Shown in pieces: positions 1 through 7,800 of a stretch of DNA of 26,929 nucleotides. The notes under the pieces were generated by a model. That model saw nothing but the letters and a program-made list of their open reading frames with translations, made no database searches and had not been told where the DNA came from. Numbering within the stretch: the first letter of the stretch is position 1; every line of letters starts with the position of its first letter. Position numbers and translations under genes: made by a program. Origin of the DNA: DATKKM01 sp035542855 (GTDB taxonomy: Bacteria; Chloroflexota; Dehalococcoidia; SM23-28-2; RBG-16-64-32); the NCBI GenBank assembly GCA_035542855.1, contig DATKKM010000018.1, forward strand, positions 1 to 26,929, given 5' to 3'.

Positions 1-62
1 CCGGCGCCGCTGTCTGGGTGCGGAACGGTTGACAGCCGCCATCTCCCGTCCTAGCGTGCGGA

Positions 63-1721
63 ATGCCAATGTCGAGCAAGACCAGCACTTCTGAACGTCC
101 GGCGGGCAAAGGAAAGCCGGTGGAGCAGTACGACGTCATCATCATCGGCGCCGGCATCTCCGGCATGTACGCGCTGCACCGCTTGCGCGGCCTCGGCTTC
201 TCGGTCCGGGCGTTCGAAGCGGGCGCGGCCGTCGGCGGCACGTGGTACTGGAACCGCTACCCGGGTGCGCGCTTCGATTCCGAGAGCTGGACGTACGGCT
301 ACTCGTTCGATGACGAGATCCTGCAGGAGTGGGACTGGAGCGAGCACTTCGCGGGTCAGCCGGAAACGCTGCGCTACTGCAACTTCGTCGCCGACAAGCT
401 GGATCTCCGCCGCGACATCACCTTCAACACTCGCATCATCTCGGCGACCTTCGAGGAGGCGGCGGACAAGTGGGAGATCCAGGCCGGCGACGGCAGGCGG
501 GCGCGCGCGCAGTTCCTTGTCACCGCTATCGGCCCGCTGTCCGCGCTCACCATGCCGAACATCCCGGGCGTCGACAGCTTCCAGGGCGAGGCGTATCACA
601 CGGCCCGCTGGCCGCACGAGCCGGTGACCTTCGAAGGCAAGCGGGTGGCCGTGATCGGCACGGGCGCCACCGGGGTGCAAACCATCACCGAAGTCGCGAA
701 GACGGCGGCCACCCTCACAGTGTTCCAGCGGACGCCCAACTTCTGCGCGCCGCTCCACAACAGCCGGATCGACGCGGAGACGCAGCGCAAGATCAAGTCC
801 ACGTACCCGCAGATCTTTGCCCGCTGCAAGGAAACGTGGGGCGCCTTCATCCACCAGGCCGACGAACGCCACGCCATGGACGTCACCCCCGAAGAGCGCG
901 AGGCCTTCTACGAGAAGCTCTACGCCGAGCCCGGCTTCGGCATCTGGATGGGCAACTTCCGCGACCTGATGGTCGTCCCGGAGGCAAACGCGACGATCAC
1001 GGACTTCATCAGCCGCAAGATCCGGGAGCGTGTCCACGATCCGAAGACCGCCGAGAAGCTCATTCCCAAGAACCACGGCTTCGGTACCCGCCGCGTCCCT
1101 CTGGAGAGCGGCTACTACGAGGTCTACAACCAGGACAATGTGACGCTAGTCGATATCAACGAGACGCCGATCGAGTGCATCACCGCGACTGGCATCAAGA
1201 CGAGCGACGCGGAGTACGGCTTCGACATGATCATCTATGCCACCGGGTTCGATGCCATCACCGGCGCCTTCGATCGCATAGACATTCGCGGCATTGGCGG
1301 CAAGGCGCTGAAGGACGCGTGGGCGGATGGGCCGGCCACCTACCTGGGCCTTGCCGTCGCGGGCTTCCCGAACTTCTTGACCCTGATCGGCCCGCACAAC
1401 GCCGCCACGTTCTGCAACATCCCCCGTTGCGCCGAGCAGAACGTCGACTGGGTCGCCGGCCTTCTCGCGTACATGCGGGAGCACAACTATCAGCGCATCG
1501 TGCCGGCGGTGGAAGCGCAGGACGCCTGGACCGAACACGTCTACGACACCGGCCGGCACCTCCTGCTCTCCCAGGTCGACTCCTGGATGACGGGCGTCAA
1601 CAAGAACGTCCCCGGCAGGCTGAAGCGCACGTTCATGGCCTACGCCGGCGGGGCTCCCAACTACCGCCAGCGCTGCGAGGAAGCCGCCGCCAACGGCTAC
1701 GAAGGCTTCGAGCTGAAGTAG
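63..1721 (+). CDS. Baeyer-Villiger-type flavin-containing monooxygenase
   Basis: A 552-residue class B flavoprotein monooxygenase. The family uses FAD and NADPH to insert one oxygen of O2 into ketones, or to oxygenate soft nucleophiles. Visible motifs are the FAD-binding GAGISG (residues 29-34), the GG-TWYWNRYPGARFD segment typical of cyclohexanone/phenylacetone-monooxygenase relatives (59-72), the Baeyer-Villiger fingerprint F173-x-G-x-x-x-H179-x-x-x-W183-P184, and the second (NADPH) Rossmann motif GTGATG (199-204). Length matches the family (about 540). ATG codons at 63 and 69 are both possible starts and neither has a clear Shine-Dalgarno sequence. A TTGACA lies at 29-34 but its -10 partner is poor. 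The gene stands alone and converges on the SHOCT gene 17 bp away. The substrate cannot be told from sequence. Confidence 0.93.
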   Translation: MPMSSKTSTSERPAGKGKPVEQYDVIIIGAGISGMYALHRLRGLGFSVRAFEAGAAVGGTWYWNRYPGARFDSESWTYGYSFDDEILQEWDWSEHFAGQPETLRYCNFVADKLDLRRDITFNTRIISATFEEAADKWEIQAGDGRRARAQFLVTAIGPLSALTMPNIPGVDSFQGEAYHTARWPHEPVTFEGKRVAVIGTGATGVQTITEVAKTAATLTVFQRTPNFCAPLHNSRIDAETQRKIKSTYPQIFARCKETWGAFIHQADERHAMDVTPEEREAFYEKLYAEPGFGIWMGNFRDLMVVPEANATITDFISRKIRERVHDPKTAEKLIPKNHGFGTRRVPLESGYYEVYNQDNVTLVDINETPIECITATGIKTSDAEYGFDMIIYATGFDAITGAFDRIDIRGIGGKALKDAWADGPATYLGLAVAGFPNFLTLIGPHNAATFCNIPRCAEQNVDWVAGLLAYMREHNYQRIVPAVEAQDAWTEHVYDTGRHLLLSQVDSWMTGVNKNVPGRLKRTFMAYAGGAPNYRQRCEEAAANGYEGFELK

Positions 1722-1738
1722 ACTGCTCGTCGCCGGTG

Positions 1739-1990
1739 TTAGGTCGGGCGTGCGGATGGGCCTGACCGCAGATCGGCGCGCATCTGCTCGAACTGCTCGC
1801 GGGTGATCTCACCACGGGCATAGCGCTCCTCGAGGATGCGCAGGGCCCTCGCCGCGTGTTCTTCGTGGGAGGCGGCGCTGATGCGGCCCACGATCACCAG
1901 GACGGCCCAGATGATCAGACCCCAGAAGACGATCATCCACATCCAGCCGAAGATCATCCACCATCCCCAGTCATCGTGCATTGCCCACAT
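1739..1990 (-). CDS. Small SHOCT-domain membrane protein
   Basis: 83 residues. The N-terminus is extremely rich in Trp and Met (WGWWMIFGWMWMIVFWGLII, residues 8-27) and forms one long transmembrane helix to about residue 35. The cytosolic C-terminus (about 48-75, ALRILEERYARGEITREQF...) is a classic SHOCT domain, a short helical module of unknown precise function that usually sits at protein C-termini. The frame stays open upstream to 2194, but I place the start at the ATG at 1988-1990: a GAAAGGA Shine-Dalgarno lies about 8 nt upstream, and the upstream residues are low-complexity P/A/R/T. Probable role is oligomerisation or assembly at the membrane, which is inference from the domain only. 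It converges with the monooxygenase gene. Confidence 0.85.
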   Translation of the reverse strand: MWAMHDDWGWWMIFGWMWMIVFWGLIIWAVLVIVGRISAASHEEHAARALRILEERYARGEITREQFEQMRADLRSGPSARPT

Positions 1991-2105
1991 GGCGTTCGTC
2001 CTTTCGGCTCTGTGGCCACCCTCTTTGTACTGCGCCGCGAGAAAACGCGTTAGAGTCGTACGGACTGAGTTGACGGGGCCGGATGTCCCGCGCGGGGGGC
2101 GGCCG

Positions 2106-2708
2106 CTAGGCGCGGCGGGGCAGGCTGTCCGGGGCCGGGACGCCGTGCCGGCGGGCCGTCTCGTCGGGGGTGTCGCCGCCGGTGCCGAGCTCATCGCCGG
2201 CGAGCGGGTGCCGCGCCGACTTCGGCGGCGCCGGCGGGTAGGCCGGGCTCAGGCTAACGACTCCTTGCCGGTCGACGGCGACCTCTACGATCAGCGCGAC
2301 ATAGATGCTGATCGACCCGGCGGGGATGCCGTTGCACAGCTTCGTCCAGGCGTAGGACTGGCCGGCGGCTGCATCGGTGAAGAAGTAGGGGCACGCTATC
2401 GCCGCCCGGTCCGGGCTGCTGACGAGCACCACCGGCTCAAGGGAGTCGCGCATCTCGGGCGGCGGATTCTGGAGCGCCCAGAAGGCGGTGAGGCCGCGCG
2501 GCAGGCCCAGCCCGGCGTCGAACACGCGCTGCACGAAGCGGCGGGCGGAGGCGGAGTCTGCGAACTCGTTGACCTGGAAAGACGTGACGCCGGAAGCGAG
2601 CGGTGTGAGGACGATCAGCGGCGGGCGGCGCCGCTCGTCCGGGCCGTGTCCGGGGAGGACCAGCGGCGCGGCTGCGGGGGCCGGCTTGCGGAAGGGCAGT
2701 TTCGGCAT
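2106..2708 (-). CDS. Hypothetical protein
   Basis: 200 residues from the ATG at 2706-2708; an in-frame TTG at 2739-2741 would add 11 residues. I do not recognise the family. It starts with a Pro/Ala-rich segment, has a mixed alpha/beta core (about residues 30-160) that looks soluble and cytoplasmic, and ends in a Pro/Gly/Arg-rich, probably disordered tail. There is no signal peptide, transmembrane segment or recognisable catalytic motif. Codon-level GC is like its neighbours. It lies 115 bp upstream of the SHOCT gene in the same direction and could share a transcript. Coding is supported by ORF length, a plausible folded core and its fit between adjacent genes. Confidence 0.6.
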   Translation of the reverse strand: MPKLPFRKPAPAAAPLVLPGHGPDERRRPPLIVLTPLASGVTSFQVNEFADSASARRFVQRVFDAGLGLPRGLTAFWALQNPPPEMRDSLEPVVLVSSPDRAAIACPYFFTDAAAGQSYAWTKLCNGIPAGSISIYVALIVEVAVDRQGVVSLSPAYPPAPPKSARHPLAGDELGTGGDTPDETARRHGVPAPDSLPRRA

Positions 2709-2820
2709 CGTGGAATCTGTCTCATTGGTTTGACGCGCCAATCCCGGTGAGCGTTACGTTAGTTCGGGGTTCGTTAGCGCCGCAGCGCGCTCAGCTCCCG
2801 GCTTCGCAGCCCCAGGATGA

Positions 2821-2846
2821 TCCTTCGAGAGCCTCAGGATGAGCGG
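2821..2846 (+). repeat. Dispersed 26-bp repeat, copy 1
   Basis: The unit begins TCCTTCGAGAGCCTCAGGAT and ends GAGCGG. The minus strand at 25249-25274 carries it with one mismatch in 26. This copy is just beyond the stop codon of the MMPL gene. A related TCCTTCG...CTCAGG core recurs inside the 125-bp tandem array at the window's right end. The TCCT/AGGA ends are weakly inverted. It looks like a genome-wide short intergenic repeat rather than a regulatory site. Confidence 0.7.
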
Positions 2847-2847
2847 C

Positions 2848-5034
2848 CTACTCGCTGCCGCCGGCGACGACGGGGATCGTCGGGTCGTCCAGGGCGTGGC
2901 CGTCGAAGTGGAGGCGCGGCAGGATGCGGTCCAGCCAGCGCGGCATCCACCAGTTCCAGTCGCCGGCCAGCTGCATCAGAGACGGCACGAGGACCAGGCG
3001 CACGACGGTGGCGTCGAGGAGGATCGCGCTGGCCAGGCCTATGCCGAACTCCTTGACCACGCGCTGGTTGCTGAGCCCGAAGGCCGCGAAGACGCAGACC
3101 ATGATCGCAGCCGCGGCGGTGATGACGCGCGTGGTGGCGGCTAGGCCGCGGGCAACGGACTCCGTGTTGTCGCCCGTCGCGACGTACTCCTCGCGGATGC
3201 GGCTTACCAGGAACACTTCGTAGTCCATGGAGAGGCCGAAGAGCACCGAGAAGAGCATCATCGGCAGGAACGACTCGACGGGGCCCTCGCGGGAGACGCC
3301 GAGGATGCCGCCGAGCCAGCCCCACTGGAAGATGGCGACGAGGATGCCGAACGAGGCGCCGATGGAGAGCAGGTTCATCAGCGCGGCCTTGAGCGGCACG
3401 AGGATTGAGCGGAAGACGGCCATCAGCAGCACGAAGCTGAGGGCGATGACGGCGCCGAGGAAGATCGGCAGGCGCGCGTCCACGTGGCTTCCGACATCGA
3501 TGAAGAGCGCCGTGGAACCGCCGACGAGCGGCCGCGCGCCGCTGCCCTCGAAGTCCGCGCGGAGATCCTTGCGCAGGAGGTTGATGAGGTCGACGGTGCC
3601 CTGGTCTTGCGGCGCCGAGGTGGGGATGACGGTGATCACGGCCGCGGTCTGCGCCTGATTGAAGGTGACGCCGGAAACCTGCTGCACGCCCTCAAGCGAC
3701 TTCAGCTCGGCGGGTAGCGCGTTGACCTTATCGATCGCGGACGGGTTGTCGATGATCAGTCCGACGAGGATCGGGCCATTGGTGCCGGGGCCGAAGCCTT
3801 CGGAGAGCAGGTCATAGGCGCGGCGCGAGGTGAACGACGTCGGGTTGTTGCCGGCGTCCGAGGTGCCGGTCCGCAGGTCGAGGACTGGCGCCGTCAACGC
3901 CAGCAGCATGCCTAGCGAGAGCACCAGGCAGAGCAGCGGCTGGCTCTGGACGATGCGGCTGAGCCGGTAACCGAAGCCCTTGTGGAGGTCGGTGGCGGGC
4001 GCGGCCAGGATGGGGATGCGCCAGCGGTCCACGAAGGGCCCGACGTAACGCAGAATGGCCGGCAGCACCACGACGGCGATGAGGACGGTCAGCAGCACGA
4101 TCAGCGCGGCGGCGGTGCCCACCCAGCCGATGCTCTCAATCCCGGAGGCCCAGAGGCCGAGCAGGGCGATGACCACGGTGCCGCCGGCGAAGAACACGGA
4201 GCGCCCGGCCGTCGCGGCGGCGACCAGCGTGGCGTCCTGGTTGGACCTGCCGTGCGCCTCCGCCTCCCGGAAACGGTTGACGACGAGCAGCGCGTAGTCG
4301 ATGCCGACGCCGATGCCGATCATGGCGGCGAACTGGGCCGTGAAGTTGGGCAGCGGCACGAAGCCGGCGCCGACGCTAACCAGGAAGAAGCCGGACGTCA
4401 GCCCGAGCAGCGCCGTCATGATCGGCAGTCCCATCGCCACGATGGAGCCGAACGCGAGCAGCAGGATGATCACCGCTGCGCTGATGCCGATGGCTTCCGA
4501 GCTGCCCGGCGGCTCGCCCTCGAACTCCTCGATGACGGGGCCGCCCGCCTCCACCTGGAAGCCGGGCGCGCTCGCCGTGTCCAGCGTGTCCAGCAGAGCG
4601 GTGTTGTCGCCGGTGCCAAGGTCGTTGGCGCGGACGTCGTACTGGACGGTGAGCCGCGCGATCTGGCCGTTGGACGATATGTCGGAGGGGTTCTGTAGCG
4701 GGTCGGAGACGCCGGTGACGTGCGGCAGCGTGCCCAGGTTGCCGATCAGGGCGCCGAGCTGCGCCTTGGCGCCCTCGCTCTCGACGCCATCGTCCGCCTT
4801 GACGACGACGATGGCGCTATCGCCGGCCTGCGAGGGGAAGCGCTGCTCAAGCAGATCGAACAGCTCCTGCGCCTCGGCGTGCGGGACGGTGAAGCGGTCG
4901 CTGTAGTCGCCGCCGGCGACGCCGTAGAGCACGCCGAAGCCAACCACCAGCGCCACCGTGCCCAACAGCACCCACCGGGCGTGCTTGTAAGCGAACCGCG
5001 GCCAGACTTCAAATAAGAACGACTTGCGCTTCAT
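2848..5034 (-). CDS. MMPL/RND-family transporter
   Basis: 728 residues with the two-fold repeated layout of MmpL proteins: TM1 (about 20-40), an extracytoplasmic loop (41-180), TM2-6 (183-330), TM7 (365-385), a second loop (386-520) and TM8-12 (521-690). The proton-relay Asp-Tyr pairs are present in both halves: D246-Y247 in GIGVGIDYALLVVNR and D604-Y605 in GLSMDYEVFLVSRIREEY, as in mycobacterial MmpL3. The family exports lipids, siderophores or drugs using the proton gradient. Its ATG overlaps the stop codon of the upstream marR-type gene by 4 nt (ATGA), so translation is coupled and regulation by that repressor is likely. The cargo is unknown; a drug or lipid efflux role fits the context. 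Confidence 0.95.
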   Translation of the reverse strand: MKRKSFLFEVWPRFAYKHARWVLLGTVALVVGFGVLYGVAGGDYSDRFTVPHAEAQELFDLLEQRFPSQAGDSAIVVVKADDGVESEGAKAQLGALIGNLGTLPHVTGVSDPLQNPSDISSNGQIARLTVQYDVRANDLGTGDNTALLDTLDTASAPGFQVEAGGPVIEEFEGEPPGSSEAIGISAAVIILLLAFGSIVAMGLPIMTALLGLTSGFFLVSVGAGFVPLPNFTAQFAAMIGIGVGIDYALLVVNRFREAEAHGRSNQDATLVAAATAGRSVFFAGGTVVIALLGLWASGIESIGWVGTAAALIVLLTVLIAVVVLPAILRYVGPFVDRWRIPILAAPATDLHKGFGYRLSRIVQSQPLLCLVLSLGMLLALTAPVLDLRTGTSDAGNNPTSFTSRRAYDLLSEGFGPGTNGPILVGLIIDNPSAIDKVNALPAELKSLEGVQQVSGVTFNQAQTAAVITVIPTSAPQDQGTVDLINLLRKDLRADFEGSGARPLVGGSTALFIDVGSHVDARLPIFLGAVIALSFVLLMAVFRSILVPLKAALMNLLSIGASFGILVAIFQWGWLGGILGVSREGPVESFLPMMLFSVLFGLSMDYEVFLVSRIREEYVATGDNTESVARGLAATTRVITAAAAIMVCVFAAFGLSNQRVVKEFGIGLASAILLDATVVRLVLVPSLMQLAGDWNWWMPRWLDRILPRLHFDGHALDDPTIPVVAGGSE

Positions 5035-5555
5035 CCCGTCTTCCTCCCTGCCGCCGCTCCCGGCGTCGCGTCTGTCTGCTGGAGGCGCTCGTTGGCCTCG
5101 ATGACCCTGGCCATGGCGACACCCAGGAAGCGCGCCTCCTCCGGGCTGATGTGGGCCGCGAACCGTTCGACCAGCACCTGGACCAGCGTCGGCAGCACCT
5201 CTTCGAGGAGACGCCGCCCGCGCTTGGTGAGCGTGACCAGCACAGCGCGCCGGTCAGACGGGTCGTCGCTGCGGCTGACCAGCCCGGCCGCCTCCATGCG
5301 GTCGACGAGGCGGGTCATGCCGCTCTTGCTGTGCAGCATGCCGGCCGCCAGGTCGTGCATGCGGGTGGCGGAGCCCGGCTGGTCGTTGATGCGGACCAGC
5401 ACCTCCACCCAGTCGGACGGGACGCCGTGGCGGCGCTTCACTTCCTGCTGCAGGAGATCGCGCACGGTCTCGTGGCAGGCCGAGAAGTTGCGCCAGGCCT
5501 CCAGCGCCTGACGGGTGCGTTCGAGCTCGGTATTCAGCTCGGAGTCTGTGGTCAC
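5031..5555 (-). CDS. MarR-family transcriptional regulator
   Basis: 174 residues. The core is a winged helix: a recognition-helix region SKSGMTRLVDRMEAAGLV (about 76-93) followed by the wing DPSDRRAVLVTLTKRGRRLL, with the DRR signature of MarR proteins. N- and C-terminal helices would form the dimer. MarR proteins bind palindromes as dimers and usually repress their own operon until a ligand binds. The only in-frame start is GTG at 5553-5555, and GGAGGA abuts it with essentially no spacer, so initiation may be inefficient or leaderless. The gene overlaps the MMPL gene by 4 nt. A double palindrome lies 23 bp upstream and is the likely operator. The ligand is unknown. Confidence 0.92.
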   Translation of the reverse strand: MTTDSELNTELERTRQALEAWRNFSACHETVRDLLQQEVKRRHGVPSDWVEVLVRINDQPGSATRMHDLAAGMLHSKSGMTRLVDRMEAAGLVSRSDDPSDRRAVLVTLTKRGRRLLEEVLPTLVQVLVERFAAHISPEEARFLGVAMARVIEANERLQQTDATPGAAAGRKTG

Positions 5556-5577
5556 TCCTCCGAGGTTAGCGCGAAGA

Positions 5578-5607
5578 TAGTTGCACGCGCAACTATTGCA
5601 CGCGCAA
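5578..5607. promoter_or_regulatory. Tandem palindromic operator, probably for the MarR protein
   Basis: TTGCACGCGCAA occurs twice, at 5581-5592 and 5596-5607, with start points 15 bp apart. The first copy extends to the dyad TAGTTGC-ACGC-GCAACTA (5578-5595, 7-bp perfect arms). It sits between the sodN stop and the marR start, on the promoter side of marR. Dyads with TTGC/GCAA arms are common in MarR-family operators. Binding of the neighbouring regulator here, giving autoregulation of marR-MMPL, is inference from position. Confidence 0.7.
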
Positions 5608-5633
5608 CCAATTGTTTCGGTCAGGTAAAACGA

Positions 5634-6134
5634 TTACGCCGGGACGACGATCTCGCCGCCGACGGCCTGGTTCGATGGCGACTTCTTCGTCTTGACGTCC
5701 TTGGCCTTCCAGAACGCCTCGGCGAACTGGTTGACCAGGTCCAGCAGCTGCTGGGCGGCTTCCATGTCGATGTTCTGGCGGGCCTTGGAGGCCGTCTTCA
5801 TGATGTTGTTCACCAGCGGGAAGAGGCCGTCCGGGGTGTTCTCCGGCTTGAAGAAGTCGCCCGTGATGACGCGGACTTCGTGCTTCACCAGTTCCGCGTG
5901 CTCTTCCTTGATGTGTGTGTAGCGGGCCAGGTTGTGCATGTACTTGTCGCGGGCGGCTTTCTCCATCGCCGGCGCTTCCATCGCTTCGATCAGCTGGTTC
6001 ATGCGGATGACTGTCAGCGCGCCGATCTGGGCCAGGTGCGGGTCGTAGATGCCGCAGGGGATGTCGCAGTGGGCGGACGCCTCTTCGTGCGGGAAGAGGC
6101 GGTTGACGAGGGCGAACGCAGAGCGGATAAGCAT
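5634..6134 (-). CDS. sodN: Nickel superoxide dismutase precursor
   Basis: 166 residues. The Ni-hook H22-C23-D-I-P-C27-G-I-Y30-D-P is diagnostic of NiSOD: after cleavage His1, Cys2 and Cys6 of the mature protein ligate nickel, and the enzyme disproportionates superoxide. Residues 1-21 form the propeptide that must be removed directly before His22. The remainder is the expected four-helix bundle. The C-terminus carries a short Lys/Ser-rich extension (KTKKSPSNQAVGGEIVVPA), so the mature form (145 residues) is longer than the Streptomyces enzyme (117). The ATG has an AAGGAGG 8 nt upstream (6143-6149). The maturation protease is transcribed divergently from the adjacent gene. There is no Sec/Tat signal, so it acts in the cytoplasm. 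Confidence 0.96.
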   Translation of the reverse strand: MLIRSAFALVNRLFPHEEASAHCDIPCGIYDPHLAQIGALTVIRMNQLIEAMEAPAMEKAARDKYMHNLARYTHIKEEHAELVKHEVRVITGDFFKPENTPDGLFPLVNNIMKTASKARQNIDMEAAQQLLDLVNQFAEAFWKAKDVKTKKSPSNQAVGGEIVVPA

Positions 6135-6194
6135 TGGGCGGGCCTCCTTCTCTCCTTGTTTGGGCGATCAGAGCCTGCGAACGCGGGCTCCGGA

Positions 6195-6202
6195 TATAGA
6201 AT
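6195..6202 (+). promoter_or_regulatory. Possible -10 element for the sodN maturation protease
   Basis: The string TATAGAAT lies 15 nt before the ATG at 6218 in the 83-bp divergent sodN/protease intergenic region, which is otherwise GC-rich. No convincing -35 hexamer is visible. If used, the 5' leader would be about 10 nt or less, which agrees with the lack of a Shine-Dalgarno sequence before that gene. Confidence 0.35.
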
Positions 6203-6217
6203 TTAGCACAGCCGATT

Positions 6218-6694
6218 ATGAGCCGAAAAACCCTGCGCCGCCTGCTCCGGCTGATGTCGCGTGTGCCGGGGCTCTACGCGCTGCTGGCCTTCGCCGTGAC
6301 GAGGCGCGTCTCGGTGCGCGGATGGAGCATGTCCCCGGCGCTTCTGCCCGGGGATCGCCTGCTGTTTGACCGGCTGGCGTACATGCGGGACCGTCCGCGG
6401 GCGGGGGACATCGTGCTGGTGGCGCACCCGTTGACGGACGGTCTGCGCCTTGTGAAGCGGCTGGCCGGCGTGCCGGGGCAGGCTGTAGAGGGTGGCCGTG
6501 TGCTGGCCCGCGGGGAGTACTGGGTGCTGGGCGACAACGAGGACGAGAGCACGGACAGCCGGGAGATTGGTCCGGTGCGGCGGAGCCACCTGCTGGGCCG
6601 GGCCTGGGTCCGCTACTGGCCTACGGAGCGCTGGGAAGTGTTCCAAACCGAAGAACCTGAGAAACCGGCTAATGTTTGCCGAGCGGGCCGGTGA
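6218..6694 (+). CDS. sodX: S26-family signal-peptidase-like protease, NiSOD maturation type
   Basis: 158 residues, a compact signal-peptidase-I fold. The catalytic serine box is GWSMSPALLPGD (Ser37), the catalytic lysine lies in LVKRLAGVPGQ (Lys80), and the late box is WVLGDNEDESTDSREIGPV. A moderately hydrophobic N-terminal stretch (VPGLYALLAFAVT, 16-28) is too short for a clear membrane anchor. Divergent pairing with sodN identifies it as the protease expected to remove the NiSOD propeptide, exposing the nickel-binding His (role known for SodX/CbiX-type partners; here inferred from motif and location). No Shine-Dalgarno precedes the ATG. The C-terminus ends just before an array of 8-bp units. 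Confidence 0.9.
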   Translation: MSRKTLRRLLRLMSRVPGLYALLAFAVTRRVSVRGWSMSPALLPGDRLLFDRLAYMRDRPRAGDIVLVAHPLTDGLRLVKRLAGVPGQAVEGGRVLARGEYWVLGDNEDESTDSREIGPVRRSHLLGRAWVRYWPTERWEVFQTEEPEKPANVCRAGR

Positions 6695-6696
6695 GT

Positions 6697-6729
6697 TGGT
6701 TTGCGGGTTTGTCGGTTTGTCCGGATTGT
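6697..6729 (+). repeat. 8-bp tandem micro-array upstream of purE
   Basis: Four consecutive units, TGGTTTGC, GGGTTTGT, CGGTTTGT and a degenerate CCGGATTGT, fill most of the 49-bp gap between the S26 protease stop and the purE ATG. The same unit recurs as a cleaner array at 11444-11475. No Shine-Dalgarno lies between the array and the start codon. Confidence 0.75.
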
Positions 6730-6743
6730 GGTACCCATAGCAC

Positions 6744-7199
6744 ATGCCTCGCGTAGGGATCGTCACCGGCTCCAAGTCAGACCTGCCGACGCTGGAAGCC
6801 TGCACGCAGATGCTGGATCAGCTGGGCATCGAGCACGAAGTGCACGTGATGTCGGCTCACCGCTCGCCGGCCAGGGTGCAGCAGTTCGCCGCCGGGGCGG
6901 AGGCGGCGGGCTTCGAGGTGATCATCGCCGCGGCCGGGATGGCGGCGCACCTGCCGGGCGTGGTCGCCGCCTGGACGCGGCTGCCGGTGATCGGCGTGCC
7001 CATCGCCTCCGGCCAGCACGGGGCCAGCGGGATGGACGCGCTGCTTTCGATCGTGCAGATGCCGCCGGGGATCCCGGTGGCCTGCATGGCGATCAACGGC
7101 GCCAAGAACGCCGCGCTCTACGCCGCCGCCATCCTCGCCCTCAAGCACGATTCCGTGCGCGCCGCTCTCGAGAAGTTCCGGGCGGAGCAGTCCGCATGA
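6744..7199 (+). CDS. purE: N5-carboxyaminoimidazole ribonucleotide mutase
   Basis: 151 residues, a full-length class I PurE, which converts N5-CAIR to CAIR in purine synthesis. Visible motifs are the phosphate-binding GSKSD (9-13), the catalytic SAHR segment (37-40, His39), AAAGMAAHLPGVVAAWT (62-78) and SIVQMPPGIPVACMAINGAKNAALYA (102-127). The usual partner purK is not adjacent; instead the stop codon overlaps the start of a PPOX-fold gene by 4 nt (ATGA). The ATG at 6744 has no Shine-Dalgarno and follows an 8-bp repeat array by 14 nt. An upstream in-frame TTG is blocked by a TAG at 6738. Confidence 0.96.
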   Translation: MPRVGIVTGSKSDLPTLEACTQMLDQLGIEHEVHVMSAHRSPARVQQFAAGAEAAGFEVIIAAAGMAAHLPGVVAAWTRLPVIGVPIASGQHGASGMDALLSIVQMPPGIPVACMAINGAKNAALYAAAILALKHDSVRAALEKFRAEQSA

Positions 7200-7606
7200 C
7201 TCCGAAGCAGGACGCGCTCCTGGCCGAGGCGAATATCGCGGTGATCGGCACCGTCGACGCGAAGGGACGGCCGCACGCCACGCCCGTCTGGTACCTGTAT
7301 GACGACGGCGTGATCCGCATCAGCGTGGGCGAGAACGGTCAGAAGCACAAGAACGTCGCCCGCAACCCCAACGTGAGCCTCGTGATCGACCGGCGCGCCA
7401 TGCCGTACTACGCGGTGATGATCCAGGGAACCGCCGAGGCCGGGCCCGGGTTCTCGGACGAGGACCGGCTGCGGCTGGCTGTGCGCTACCTGGGCGAGGA
7501 CCTGGGGAAGCGCTACGTGGAGATGACGAAGGGGGAGAGTTCGGTCACGTTGCGGATTGTGCCGCGCAAGGTGATGGAGTTCGACCCGATGGCGGCGCGC
7601 GGCTGA
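7196..7606 (+). CDS. PPOX-class (pyridoxamine-phosphate-oxidase-fold) flavin/F420 protein
   Basis: 136 residues. Split-barrel pattern: IAVIGTVDAKGRPHATPVWYLYDDGVI (14-40), then GQKHKNVARNPNVSLVIDR (48-66) and YYAVMIQGTAEA, as in small F420- or FMN-binding reductases and oxygenases (TIGR03618-like proteins). I choose the ATG at 7196, which overlaps the purE stop by 4 nt; the open frame to the left runs through purE in another frame and is not coding. Cofactor choice (FMN, F420 or heme) and substrate cannot be decided. Translational coupling to purE implies co-expression but no obvious shared pathway. Confidence 0.88.
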   Translation: MTPKQDALLAEANIAVIGTVDAKGRPHATPVWYLYDDGVIRISVGENGQKHKNVARNPNVSLVIDRRAMPYYAVMIQGTAEAGPGFSDEDRLRLAVRYLGEDLGKRYVEMTKGESSVTLRIVPRKVMEFDPMAARG

Positions 7607-7726
7607 TCAGTTGCCGGCGACGATCGTGGCGATGATCACGACGATCATCCCGGCCACGATGACAAGGCCGCCGATGTTGATCGTGGCCCGCAGGAATTCG
7701 AAGCGGTTGTCGTCCTCGCCGGTCAT
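7607..7726 (-). CDS. 39-residue single-pass membrane protein
   Basis: A short ORF with ATG at 7724-7726 and TGA at 7607-7609. The peptide starts with a charged segment (MTGEDDNRFEFLRATINIGG) followed by an uninterrupted hydrophobic helix (LVIVAGMIVVIIATIVAGN). This clean amphipathic-then-transmembrane layout, the ATG start and the exact fit between the stop of the PPOX gene (7606) and the DUF3054 gene support a real small protein. An AGGGG lies very close to the ATG. The family is not recognised; it resembles the many tiny one-helix membrane proteins of unknown function. Confidence 0.6.
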   Translation of the reverse strand: MTGEDDNRFEFLRATINIGGLVIVAGMIVVIIATIVAGN

Positions 7727-7800
7727 TGCCCCTATTTCATAGCGCGTCGGGGGCGGGAAGGCAAGCAGACGGACACCGGAGTATCGACTATCATCGCCCG

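Noticed and set aside
29..57. sigma-70 promoter for the monooxygenase
   Set aside because: TTGACA at 29-34 is good, but the -10 at 52-57 (TAGCGT) matches only three positions and would put the start of transcription on the start codon.
329..1765. A 478-codon plus-strand open frame overlapping the monooxygenase
   Set aside because: A +2 frame shadow, rich in Arg/His/Gly; the monooxygenase frame has all motifs.
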